DNA of 6,612 nucleotides from Actinomycetes bacterium (GTDB lineage: Bacteria > Actinomycetota > Aquicultoria > CAJVYJ01 > JAUVQD01): contig JAUWIO010000043.1 of assembly GCA_030605305.1 (NCBI GenBank), positions 1-6,612 on the forward strand, written 5' to 3'. Below are positions 1-6,612 of the stretch, piece by piece; position 1 is the stretch's first letter; each line of letters opens with the position of its first letter. Both the position numbers and the translations under genes were made by a program. The notes under the pieces are model-generated. The model was not told where the DNA came from. It ran no database searches and saw nothing but the letters and a program-made list of their open reading frames with translations.

Positions 1-318
1 AGACTTCACTTTTACACCTTCCGGCAAGGTCGTGCCCGCCCGGATCTCTAGACCGCGTGGCGCAGCCTGGTGGAGAGCGGCGATCACTGAGTCGATTTCG
101 AGTTCCTCGGTCAGGGCCACATCCATATATTCCGCCTGCCCGCCAATGCCAAGAGCGAGCGCCGGCCCGAAGGCTATCTTGGGGTGCGGCGAGAAACCTT
201 CGCTGTATCGCAGCGGCAGCCCTGTGCGGACAAAGACGCGGTTCCAGGCACGGGAAAGATCAAGATGTGAAAGCCAACGCACAGCTTCCCCTTTCGTGAA
301 CCGCACGCGATACTTCAT
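1..318 (-). CDS. DUF2344 / TIGR03936 radical SAM-linked protein, N-terminal part (3' truncated by window)
   Basis: The first 106 codons of a gene that leaves the window at the left edge. Read by hand it begins MKYRVRFTKGEAVRWLSHLD, then LSRAWNRVFVRTGLPLRYSE, GFSPHPKIAFGPALALGIGG and QAEYMDVALTEELEIDSVIA. This is the DUF2344 signature (FtK...r.lSHLDl.R...R...aglPl.yseGF.PHPk..f...L..G..s..EymD..L). The family is encoded beside, or fused to, TIGR03960 radical SAM proteins, and its biochemical role is not known. The ATG overlaps the radical SAM stop (ATGA) and has no strong ribosome binding site, so coupled translation and probably a stoichiometric complex are likely. Here the pair is split rather than fused. 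Full length in the family is commonly a little over 200 residues, so roughly half should be present. Confidence 0.94.
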   Translation of the reverse strand, partial: MKYRVRFTKGEAVRWLSHLDLSRAWNRVFVRTGLPLRYSEGFSPHPKIAFGPALALGIGGQAEYMDVALTEELEIDSVIAALHQAAPRGLEIRAGTTLPEGVKVKS

Positions 319-2123
319 CGGTCGTCCCGCTTGGCCAGTTCCAGCTGGACCCCGCCGCCGCAAACGCCGCAATCAGAGCAGGTGCCGAAACGACAATCTT
401 CGGTCTCGACCGCCTGAAGCGCTTCCTCATATTCTCGACGCAACCACTCTTGGTCGATCCCGGAGTCGATATGGTCCCACGGCAGCGCCTCGCCCGTCGG
501 CAACTCGATGCTGGCGGCCTGGTCGAGATCGAGATCCACTTGCTCGAAAGCCCGCCTCCAGGTATCCAGGGAGAATTTGTCGGACCAACCATCGAACTCT
601 GCTCCCAAGTCGTGCGCACGCTCGATGGCGTCGGCTAGGCGCGCATCCCCTCTAGCTAGAGCCGCCTCCAACAGACTGCTGCCGGCTTCATGCCATTTGA
701 AATCGACTCGCTTCTTTGGCAGTCGTTCCTTGAGCAGACTCTGACGCCGGATTATTTCCGCTATCGGGATCGCCCCGCTCCACTGAAACGGCGTATGCGG
801 CTTTGGTATGAAAGTCGAGACGCTGACAGCGAGCTTGACGCGTTTCGCCCGGCCACGGGGGAGGATTTCTTCAGCCCTCGCCAAGATCTTTTCGGTGAGA
901 TCGGCGATGCCGATGACATCATCATCGGTCTCCGTCGGCAGGCCGATCATGAAATAGAGCTTTAATCGCTCCCAGCCGGCGCTAAACGCTTCCTGCGCAG
1001 CACAAAGTATGTCTTCCTCGGTGATCCCTTTGTTGATCACGGCCCGCAGCCGGGCCGTCCCCGCTTCCGGCGCAAACGTCAGGCCGGTTTTCTTGCGCCC
1101 GGCGATCGTCTTAGCCAGACCGACGGAAAAAACGTCGGTCCGCATCGACGGTAAAGATATCGAGCGCACCAGCGCTTCGGGCAGATCACCGAGGCCCTCG
1201 AGGATAGTCTCCACCTGTGTGTGGTCTGTTGTGCTTAAAGAGGCCAGTGAAATGTCGTTATATCCGGTTGCCTGTGCCTGATGACGGGCCGCCTCCACGA
1301 TAGTCTTTGCCTGCCGCTCCCGGACCGGCCTATAGACCATGCCGGCCTGGCAGAACCGACAGCCGCGGCCGCATCCCCGCGTTACCTCTATCACGCACCT
1401 ATCGTGGATCGTCTCCAGATACGGCACGACCGGAGCCCTCGGGACAGGCGTGCTCTCGAAATCGGTCATCAACCGTTTCTTGACCTTGAGTGCGCTCCCG
1501 TCGGGCCGGCGTAGCGGATAGACGCCGGGGTTTACTATCAGCGCCGGGACATAGATTCCTTCCAGCGCGGCCAGGCGCTCCAAAAGGTATGTTTTTTCCC
1601 ACCCCTGCCGTCGGCCGGCGGCGACGATTTCCATCAATTCGATAACCGCTGTTTCGGCCTCGCCGATGACGAAGCAGTCGAAAAACGGACTGAGGGGTTC
1701 GGGGTTGAAAGATCCCGGACCTCCGGCGACCACTAACGGGTCGCTCGCCGACCTGTCTTTGGCCCTTCTCGCGATGCCCGCGATATCCAGGAGGCCGATA
1801 ATATTTGAATAGGTGAGTTCGGACTGGAGGGATATCCCGAGGACATCGAAGTCCGCGATCGGCCGCCTAGACTCAAGAGACAGGAGCGCCAGGCCGGTCT
1901 CGACCATTTCATCCCGCATGTCAGTCCAGGGATAGAAGACCCGCTCCGCGGCAAAACGCTCGTCGTCATTGATGATCTCGTAGAGTATTCTCAAGCCGAG
2001 ATTGGACATACCTACTTCATAGACATCAGGGTACGCCAGCGCGATCCGGATCTCAGCGGATTCCTTGACGGGCTCGTTCCACTCGCCTCCGGTATAGCGC
2101 GAGGGTCGGCGGACCCGCCCCAA
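315..2123 (-). CDS. TIGR03960-family radical SAM protein with B12-binding-like N-terminal domain (function unknown)
   Basis: This 602-residue protein binds a 4Fe-4S cluster through CGRGCRFC (Cys251, Cys255, Cys258), the CxxxCxxC motif that activates S-adenosylmethionine. The substrate is not established for this family. Residues 1-20 carry the family N terminus (RPSRYTGGEWN, 6-16), then YPDVYEVGMSNLGLRILY (31-48). Residues 90-157 look like a B12-binding-type fold (GISLQSELTYSN; AGGPGSFNPEPLSPFFDCFV; GEAE), but no DxHxxG cobalamin-ligand motif is visible. The radical SAM barrel spans about 240-450, with LTFAPEAGTARLR (348-360) and YFMIGLPTETDDD (390-402). A C-terminal cysteine cluster (Cys577, 582, 585, 588) could bind a metal or a second cluster. 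The start is TTG, with only GAAGAG 3 bases upstream; no ATG or GTG exists between it and the in-frame stop at 2172-2174. The TGA stop overlaps the next ATG as ATGA. Confidence 0.95.
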   Translation of the reverse strand: MGRVRRPSRYTGGEWNEPVKESAEIRIALAYPDVYEVGMSNLGLRILYEIINDDERFAAERVFYPWTDMRDEMVETGLALLSLESRRPIADFDVLGISLQSELTYSNIIGLLDIAGIARRAKDRSASDPLVVAGGPGSFNPEPLSPFFDCFVIGEAETAVIELMEIVAAGRRQGWEKTYLLERLAALEGIYVPALIVNPGVYPLRRPDGSALKVKKRLMTDFESTPVPRAPVVPYLETIHDRCVIEVTRGCGRGCRFCQAGMVYRPVRERQAKTIVEAARHQAQATGYNDISLASLSTTDHTQVETILEGLGDLPEALVRSISLPSMRTDVFSVGLAKTIAGRKKTGLTFAPEAGTARLRAVINKGITEEDILCAAQEAFSAGWERLKLYFMIGLPTETDDDVIGIADLTEKILARAEEILPRGRAKRVKLAVSVSTFIPKPHTPFQWSGAIPIAEIIRRQSLLKERLPKKRVDFKWHEAGSSLLEAALARGDARLADAIERAHDLGAEFDGWSDKFSLDTWRRAFEQVDLDLDQAASIELPTGEALPWDHIDSGIDQEWLRREYEEALQAVETEDCRFGTCSDCGVCGGGVQLELAKRDDR

Positions 2124-2146
2124 GATCTCTTCAATATCCGGCGCTT

Positions 2147-3004
2147 TTATTCTTTGAGGCCTTCGAAGTATCTATGCGCGAGCAGACCGACCGTCCGAGT
2201 ACCTGTGTACGCGATAGCACCCTTGACCGCCCAGCCCGCTATCGGGACTAGTCCAACGACTTGACGGGCCGCGGCCCGAAAGGTAATGCCGCCGCCGAGA
2301 ACTACCAATAGCTCCCGCGCCCGCCGCAAGCTAAGTGTTCTGCCATGCGCCGCGCCGATCCTGAGCACCATTCGCATTTGGTTGGCGGTCAGTAAGGGCA
2401 TATCTGTTCCCGGAAAGAAGGCGGTCGCGCCGATCAGCCCATTCTCGTTCGAGGTGGCGGTAATTATATCTGCGACCACATGAGGGCGCACACAGGCCAA
2501 AGATGCAGCCAAGGCCACCTCTTTATCGCCGAGATGGCCGCAAATATATGCGAGCACCGACCTGGCGTCCTCAACCGGAGTGCCGGGATTAAAGAAGTGT
2601 ACCCGGCCCGGGCTCAGATCAAGGGCCAGCTCGGCCTCGACATGCTTAGCCGCTTGGGCCGCTTCGTTCATCTCGACGGAATCTATCAACGCCATCGATT
2701 CGAGCCCAAAAGAATTACTGGCCTCGGCGGACTGGCAAAAAGCCGGTCCGATGTTCCGAACACCGGGAAGCGTATAAATAACGAGATCGGTCTCCTTGCG
2801 AAATTCACTTAGGTCACCGGGGGCAGCCGACCGCAAAGATTCCCCGGCTCCTTCTTTCAACCACGCTAGCAGATTGGACACATCGGAGGGATCGCCGACG
2901 ACCAGGATATCCGGGGAGGTCTCGGTCTCTCCGCGGGCGTCTTTAAGGATCCGAAGCAAATCTCGGACTCCAAGACCTTTTCTAAAAGACAGCATTTCCC
3001 TCAT
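2147..3004 (-). CDS. Uncharacterised protein with C-terminal DUF697-like domain and a possible degenerate GTPase-like N-terminal half
   Basis: About 285 residues from the ATG at 3004. The reading frame also allows GTG at 3025 (overlapping rodA by 10 bases) or ATG at 2995. I do not know its function. Residues about 160-283 resemble DUF697: a helical stretch with CVRPHVVADIITATS, then FFPGTDMPLLTANQMRMVLR, RARELLVVLGGGITFRAAAR, GLVPIAGWAVKGAIAYTGTR and a final RYFE. DUF697 usually sits at the C terminus of membrane-associated GTPase-like proteins (YcjF type) or stands alone. The N-terminal half shows an alternating strand pattern: DILVVGDPSDVSNLLAWL (32-49) where a P-loop would be but without GK[ST], DLVIYTLPG (73-81), ALIDSVE (105-111), and RVHFFNPGTP (134-143). 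The moderately hydrophobic, glycine-rich C terminus suggests membrane association. It begins 11 bases after rodA, so it is co-transcribed with the elongation genes. Confidence 0.8.
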   Translation of the reverse strand: MREMLSFRKGLGVRDLLRILKDARGETETSPDILVVGDPSDVSNLLAWLKEGAGESLRSAAPGDLSEFRKETDLVIYTLPGVRNIGPAFCQSAEASNSFGLESMALIDSVEMNEAAQAAKHVEAELALDLSPGRVHFFNPGTPVEDARSVLAYICGHLGDKEVALAASLACVRPHVVADIITATSNENGLIGATAFFPGTDMPLLTANQMRMVLRIGAAHGRTLSLRRARELLVVLGGGITFRAAARQVVGLVPIAGWAVKGAIAYTGTRTVGLLAHRYFEGLKE

Positions 3005-3006
3005 TG

Positions 3007-3013
3007 CCCTCCC
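3007..3013 (-). promoter_or_regulatory. Ribosome binding site that decides the start of the DUF697 gene
   Basis: GGGAGGG lies just after the rodA TAG stop. Its GGAGG core ends 3 bases before the ATG at 3004 and 12 bases before a second ATG at 2995. It lies downstream of the GTG at 3025, so it cannot serve that codon. The 3-base spacing to 3004 is short, so either ATG could be the real start. Confidence 0.55.
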
Positions 3014-3015
3014 GG

Positions 3016-4110
3016 CTAACGCCACCGGCGCGCATATACACTAAGCAGCATGCCGACGGCCATGAAGTTCATCAACATCGAGCTTCCCCCGTAACTGACG
3101 AACGGTAACGGAATCCCGGTAATCGGCATTATACCAATAGTCATGCCTACATTGACGAGTACTTGAAAGATCCACATGCTGACGATCCCCGCGCCCATCA
3201 ACAGGCCGTAATAGTTACGGGAGAGTTGCGCCACCCGAAGCGCCCGCGAAACCAGAAAGAAGAAGAGCACCAAAACGACTACCCCGCCGATCAGACCGAG
3301 CTCCTCTCCGATGACCGCGAAGATGAAATCCGTATGGCGAACGGACGGCGGGAGGAAGTCGAGCCGCGACTGTGTCCCCGACAACCATCCCCGCCCGAAG
3401 ATACCCCCGGACCCGATAGCGATAATCGATTGCTTTAGGTTGTATCCGCTCCCGAGAGGGTCTCGGTCTGGATCCATAAAGACGGACAGCCTGCTAAGCT
3501 GATATTCTTTGAGCAGGTGGAAGCGGATGACTATCCAGCCGGCCGCCGAAGCGAGAAAAGCCAAGACTCCAAGTTGCTTATAGTCCGCCCCGGCCGCTAG
3601 GAGCATGCCGGCTACGGCCGCGCAGACAACGAGCGCGGTACCAAGGTCGGGCTGGACAAGGATGAGAGCGATTGATGGAGAGACATAGGCCAAGACCAGC
3701 CCTACATCGCGCCAACTAAGCGTTTGACCCTTACGCTCGGCTAAGAATGAGGCCATGGTCATGATGACGAAGAGTTTCGTGAATTCCGAGGGCTGGAACC
3801 GAAAGGGCCCGATCATTATCCAGCGCTGCGCGCCAAGCGCCGTGTCGCCAGAGAGGACGATCGCCAACAAAAACGCTATGTTCACGAAATAGATGATCAG
3901 AGTCAGGTGCCGGACGCGTGTATAGTCGGTAAAGGCCATAAAGGCCATGGCGGCCAGCCCCACCCCTATCCATATCAGCTGCTTAGTGACGCCGCCGCCG
4001 TCCGCGCCGGCGGCAATACTGTAAAGCGCCACGAGACTCATCGCCACCAATCCCAAGGACGCGGCGATCAGAGTCAGATCGACATTTCTGAAGAACTCGC
4101 GGTGGGACAT
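3016..4110 (-). CDS. rodA: RodA, SEDS-family peptidoglycan glycosyltransferase
   Basis: This 364-residue polytopic membrane protein polymerises lipid II into glycan strands for lateral wall growth, in complex with PBP2. The length is normal for RodA, and about ten hydrophobic segments alternate along the chain. SEDS signatures are visible in order: GAQRWI...FQPSEFTK (93-112), QPDLGTA (153-159), GYNLKQSIIAIGSGG (222-236), then LDFLPPSVRHTDFIFAVIGEE (250-270), and near the end NVGMTIGIMPITGIPLPFVS (320-339) with YGGSS following. Asp261 in the HTDFIFA segment corresponds to the aspartate essential for polymerisation in characterised RodA proteins. The pairing with mrdA and the length favour RodA over FtsW. 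The ATG is embedded in the mrdA stop (TGATG) without a strong Shine-Dalgarno, so translation probably depends on coupling to mrdA. Confidence 0.97.
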   Translation of the reverse strand: MSHREFFRNVDLTLIAASLGLVAMSLVALYSIAAGADGGGVTKQLIWIGVGLAAMAFMAFTDYTRVRHLTLIIYFVNIAFLLAIVLSGDTALGAQRWIMIGPFRFQPSEFTKLFVIMTMASFLAERKGQTLSWRDVGLVLAYVSPSIALILVQPDLGTALVVCAAVAGMLLAAGADYKQLGVLAFLASAAGWIVIRFHLLKEYQLSRLSVFMDPDRDPLGSGYNLKQSIIAIGSGGIFGRGWLSGTQSRLDFLPPSVRHTDFIFAVIGEELGLIGGVVVLVLFFFLVSRALRVAQLSRNYYGLLMGAGIVSMWIFQVLVNVGMTIGIMPITGIPLPFVSYGGSSMLMNFMAVGMLLSVYARRWR

Positions 4111-5939
4111 CAGTCTGCCGGCTCGTCACTGAGGATGGCTTCAAGGATCTCGCGCACGATCGGGGCTGCCGTGCCGCTCCCGCTCCCGCCTTCTTCGATG
4201 ACGGTGACGACAACATATTCAGGCGCGTCGGACGGAGCGTAGGCGGCAAACAACGCGAAATCATCTTTCCCGAAAACCTCAGCCGTCCCCGTCTTACCGC
4301 TGACCTTGAAATCAAGGCCGGCGAACGCTTCTTTGGCCGTGCCGGTCGCGCTCACCCGTCTGAGGCCCTCTTTGATGATGCCCAGCTCGGTCTGGGTCAG
4401 GCCGAACTCTCCAGTTATTTCCGGCTCGATCTCCCGTATTTCACGCCCGTCGAGTCCGACGACCGACTTGACGACATGCGGCCGGTAAATGGTCCCGTCG
4501 GCCGCTATCCCGGCGTAGAGCGAAGCGATCTGAAGCGGTGTAGTCAAGATGTCGCCTTGGCCGATCGCCAAATTGACGGTATCACCGGGAAACCACGCCT
4601 GGTTCTCGGGGTTGTTCCGATTCCACTCTTTTTTCCACTTAGCGGTCGGCACTCTGCCCTCTATCTCCGAAGGCAGGTCTATGCCTGTCTTGGAGCCAAG
4701 GCCCATCTGTAAAGACTGGTCTTGCAAGCGTTCGCCTGGAAGTTTATAGAGCCGATAGCCAATATCGTAGAAGAAGGAGTCACAAGATACCTCCAGCGCC
4801 CCAATGATATTGCGCGGCCCATGGCCGGACCAGTCCCAACAGCGCTTAGCCCATTTGGTCCCCATCCCGGTCCAGAGCCCGGTGCAAACGACGGTCGTCC
4901 CTGAAGTCTTCACATCATTTTGAAAGCCTGCCGCCGCGGTCACGACTTTGAACGTCGACGCGGGCGGATACGCCGACATCACTGCCCTATTGTTCAGCGG
5001 GTAATCGCTTCCCTCGCGCGTCAAGGCGGTCCAGTCTTTTTGACTGACGCCGCCGACAAAGACTGTCGGGTCGTAGGTCGGGTAACTGGCCAGAGCGAGG
5101 ACCTCTCCTTGAGGCGTCATGACTACCACCGCTCCGGCGCTCGCGTTTCGATATTTCTTCTTTTTCGTCCGCTCTATGCCGTCAGCCAGTGCCTTTTCGG
5201 CAATCGCCTGAGTCCTTAAATCGATCGTGAGCACCAGATCATTGCCCGGGTGCGGCGTTTTCCTATCGATGACCCTCAGTGGCTCCGCTGTCGCGTTCAC
5301 TTCAATGAACTCAGTTCCCTTGCTCCCGGCCAGCAGGTTATCGTATGTCCGCTCGACTCCCGTCTTCCCGACCATATCGCCCAGGTCATACCGGGCGAAC
5401 TCCGAGTCCTCGCGCTCTTGTTCCGACAGCTCCCCCAGATAACCGACTACGTGGGAGGCGAGCGTCTTATGCGGGTACTCCCGGATCGCTTCTATCTTCA
5501 AGGCCACTCCCGAAAAATCACCGCTGTGCTCTTTAATGAAGGCGACTGCCCGTTCGTCAACGTCGCGCTGGATGACGCGCGGTTTGATCGGGTCCACCCT
5601 GGTGCTGGCTATCTGCTCGTCGATCTCGGCAACGCTCATCTTCAGTACGCGTGACAGCCTTCTTTTGAGCTGCTTATCTTCACCACGCTCAGGTTCGAGC
5701 GTGACGACCACCGCCAGTCGGTTCTTGACGAGCGGCTCCCCTTCTCGATCCAAAATCAGCCCCCGCGGTGCGTCTATAGCGACTTCACGGATCCGATTGT
5801 TATCCGCTTGACGCCGGTACTCTTCGGCCAGGACTCCCTGGAGCATCCATAGACGGGAAAAGAGTATGAACAGGATCGCGGTGGCTATGAAAGCCAATAT
5901 CCGCAACCTGCCCTTGATCGACTCGTTTATCTCATCCAT
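4110..5939 (-). CDS. mrdA: Penicillin-binding protein 2, elongation-specific class B PBP (peptidoglycan DD-transpeptidase)
   Basis: This 609-residue protein crosslinks nascent peptidoglycan strands made by RodA during cell elongation and is a beta-lactam target. A short cytoplasmic tail is followed by one membrane helix (about residues 13-35), so the enzyme is anchored with its catalytic part outside. The class B pedestal begins near residue 55 with the APRGLILDREG motif (57-67) and continues to GDMVGKTGVERTYDNLL (187-203). The transpeptidase domain runs from about 235 to 605. All three catalytic motifs are intact: STFK (328-331, nucleophile Ser328), SCD (385-387, the SxD form usual in PBP2 rather than SxN), and KTGT (549-552). 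No PASTA domain follows, which separates it from many Gram-positive division PBPs. The length fits the family. The TGA stop shares one base with the rodA ATG (TGATG), matching the obligate PBP2-RodA partnership. Confidence 0.97.
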   Translation of the reverse strand: MDEINESIKGRLRILAFIATAILFILFSRLWMLQGVLAEEYRRQADNNRIREVAIDAPRGLILDREGEPLVKNRLAVVVTLEPERGEDKQLKRRLSRVLKMSVAEIDEQIASTRVDPIKPRVIQRDVDERAVAFIKEHSGDFSGVALKIEAIREYPHKTLASHVVGYLGELSEQEREDSEFARYDLGDMVGKTGVERTYDNLLAGSKGTEFIEVNATAEPLRVIDRKTPHPGNDLVLTIDLRTQAIAEKALADGIERTKKKKYRNASAGAVVVMTPQGEVLALASYPTYDPTVFVGGVSQKDWTALTREGSDYPLNNRAVMSAYPPASTFKVVTAAAGFQNDVKTSGTTVVCTGLWTGMGTKWAKRCWDWSGHGPRNIIGALEVSCDSFFYDIGYRLYKLPGERLQDQSLQMGLGSKTGIDLPSEIEGRVPTAKWKKEWNRNNPENQAWFPGDTVNLAIGQGDILTTPLQIASLYAGIAADGTIYRPHVVKSVVGLDGREIREIEPEITGEFGLTQTELGIIKEGLRRVSATGTAKEAFAGLDFKVSGKTGTAEVFGKDDFALFAAYAPSDAPEYVVVTVIEEGGSGSGTAAPIVREILEAILSDEPAD

Positions 5940-5945
5940 CTCTTG

Positions 5946-5953
5946 CTTTCCTC
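5946..5953 (-). promoter_or_regulatory. Ribosome binding site for mrdA
   Basis: GAGGAAAG lies in the 15-base gap after the mreD TAA stop, with its GAGG core 10 bases before the mrdA ATG. It fixes the PBP2 start at 5939. Confidence 0.65.
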
Positions 5954-5954
5954 G

Positions 5955-6464
5955 TTAGGCTATATCGACGACTTGGTCCGGGCGTTCAGGGCTCGACCAG
6001 CGCTCCAAGACCGGATATAACGCGAATCCGATGATGGTCGTATAGAGCGCTGACGGCAGAACAACGCCGACTAAATAGGTCGGGAAAATGACCGGCTCTC
6101 CGGCCAGGAACAGCAACCCCAGGTAGGCGCACTGAGAAATGATGCTCATCAAACCGATCATCAGAACCGGCAGAACCGGGTTCTCACCGAGCAGCGCGCG
6201 ATCGATGCCGCCTAGGCTGTAGCCGACCATGGTCTTGATCAAGGCACCGACACCGATACTGCCGGGGGCCAAAAGGTCTTGAAGAAGTCCACCGGAAAAA
6301 CCGGCCAGAGCACCCCTTGTGGGCCCGCCGACTATTGCTTGAGCAGCGACGACTATCAGCACCAGATCCGGCTGGACAGTGTTGAAGCTTATCAGCGGAA
6401 CGATCGACGCTTGGGCCAACCATGCCAGGAGAAGCAGCGCCGCCAGTTTAAGATCCGGCCTCAT
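5955..6464 (-). CDS. mreD: MreD, rod shape-determining membrane protein
   Basis: This 169-residue integral membrane protein belongs to the Rod (elongasome) complex and works with MreC at the cytoplasmic membrane. The length is normal for MreD. Hydrophobic segments lie at about residues 6-24, 32-48, 52-66, 70-88, 97-120 and 127-152, followed by a short charged tail. Family hallmarks are visible: the PDLVLIVV strand (32-39), then the glycine-rich segment with GGLLQDLLAPGSIGVGAL (58-75), equivalent to the MreD 'G...Gll.Dl.....lG...l' signature. The ATG start overlaps the mreC stop and has a GGAGGG upstream. The gene ends 15 bases before mrdA. MreD is poorly conserved in sequence, so the call rests on the motif, the topology and the position between mreC and mrdA. 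Confidence 0.92.
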   Translation of the reverse strand: MRPDLKLAALLLLAWLAQASIVPLISFNTVQPDLVLIVVAAQAIVGGPTRGALAGFSGGLLQDLLAPGSIGVGALIKTMVGYSLGGIDRALLGENPVLPVLMIGLMSIISQCAYLGLLFLAGEPVIFPTYLVGVVLPSALYTTIIGFALYPVLERWSSPERPDQVVDIA

Positions 6465-6612
6465 TCGCCGGAACCCTCCATGATCACCAGGACTTCAGAT
6501 AGCCGGCGATAGTCGACTGCAGCTTTTAGACGGATTTCTTTTTCCAGGCTATAGGCGGTCTCATCGATGTGCTCGACAGTCCCGACCACGATCCCCCGCG
6601 GATGGACTCCGC
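6461..6612 (-). CDS. mreC: MreC, rod shape-determining protein, C-terminal end (5' truncated by window)
   Basis: This is the last 49 codons of a gene that enters from the right edge. MreC is a periplasmic/extracytoplasmic scaffold anchored by one N-terminal helix. It links the MreB filaments to PBP2 and RodA in the elongation complex. The visible piece reads GVHPRGIVVGTVEHIDE, then a Lys/Glu-rich strand, then AAVDYRRLSEVLVI. This matches the typical end of the MreC beta-barrel domain (a P-x-G-hydrophobic-x-V-G-x-V strand, then a 'valP-x-a-DfsrLeeVlVi' ending). Its TGA stop overlaps the mreD ATG as ATGA, so the two are translationally coupled, as usual for mreCD. The short fragment limits certainty, but the position directly before mreD supports it strongly. 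Confidence 0.88.
   Translation of the reverse strand, partial: GVHPRGIVVGTVEHIDETAYSLEKEIRLKAAVDYRRLSEVLVIMEGSGE
6474..6479 (-). promoter_or_regulatory. Ribosome binding site for mreD inside mreC
   Basis: GGAGGG lies within the last codons of mreC, 9 bases before the mreD ATG. It supports the start at 6464 and suggests that mreD has its own initiation signal in addition to the ATGA coupling. Confidence 0.6.

Noticed and set aside
32..655. Plus-strand open frame of 207 codons spanning the end of the radical SAM gene and DUF2344
   Set aside because: It runs antisense across two well-supported genes, is rich in Arg, Ser and Pro, and resembles no family. It is a by-product of GC-rich codon use on the other strand.
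2124..2146. Possible terminator or promoter in the longest gap (23 bases)
   Set aside because: No inverted repeat with a T-run and no -35/-10 pair can be seen. It is too short and reads as coding-like sequence in the radical SAM frame.
2480..2812. Plus-strand open frame of 110 codons opposite the DUF697 gene
   Set aside because: This was considered as an alternative gene because the minus-strand product is poorly known. The minus-strand protein shows coherent DUF697 motifs and operon spacing; the plus-strand one shows neither.
3907..4242. Plus-strand open frame of 111 codons across the mrdA/rodA junction
   Set aside because: It is antisense to two genes with intact catalytic motifs, its composition is low-complexity, and it shows no family resemblance.
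5250..5654. Plus-strand open frame of 134 codons within mrdA
   Set aside because: It is entirely antisense to the conserved PBP2 coding region, with no ribosome binding site or recognisable domain.
4110..5939. SCD at the second catalytic motif as a mutated SxN in PBP2
   Set aside because: SxD is the normal form at this position in elongation-type PBP2 proteins, so it is not evidence for an inactive enzyme.

Overview
The window is a single, densely packed minus-strand gene cluster. In the direction of transcription (right to left) it holds: the 3' end of mreC, complete mreD, mrdA (penicillin-binding protein 2), rodA, a gene for a protein with a DUF697-like C-terminal domain, a long TIGR03960-type radical SAM protein, and the first 106 codons of its DUF2344/TIGR03936 partner. 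No plus-strand gene, RNA gene, mobile element, repeat array or CRISPR was found. The longest gap between genes is 23 bases.

Right part (6612-3016): the Rod-complex wall-elongation genes. MreC and MreD are the membrane scaffold, PBP2 is the transpeptidase and RodA the SEDS glycosyltransferase. Together they build lateral-wall peptidoglycan in rod-shaped cells. The SEDS and PBP catalytic motifs are intact, so the machinery looks functional.

Middle (3004-2147): a protein of about 285 residues. Its C-terminal third resembles DUF697. Its N-terminal half has the strand order of a small GTPase-like fold but no recognisable Walker A lysine-serine. It is the least understood gene here.

Left part (2123-1): a radical SAM/DUF2344 pair of unknown substrate, encoded as two overlapping genes. 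Many bacteria carry this pair, fused or adjacent, between cell-shape genes and an RNase E/G-ribosomal protein L21/L27 block. That block would be expected just beyond the left edge, but this is not visible.

Gene junctions are ATGA or TGATG overlaps or gaps of 11-23 bases, which implies one polycistronic, translationally coupled transcript. Its promoter should lie upstream of mreC (probably before mreB), outside the window. The moderately GC-rich sequence, the gene order and the DUF697 protein fit a rod-shaped, deep-branching Gram-positive lineage (Actinobacteriota such as Thermoleophilia/Coriobacteriia-like groups, or a clostridial-type Firmicute). This placement is inference only. Most of the window is conserved core content; the points of real interest are the DUF697 protein and the radical SAM pair.
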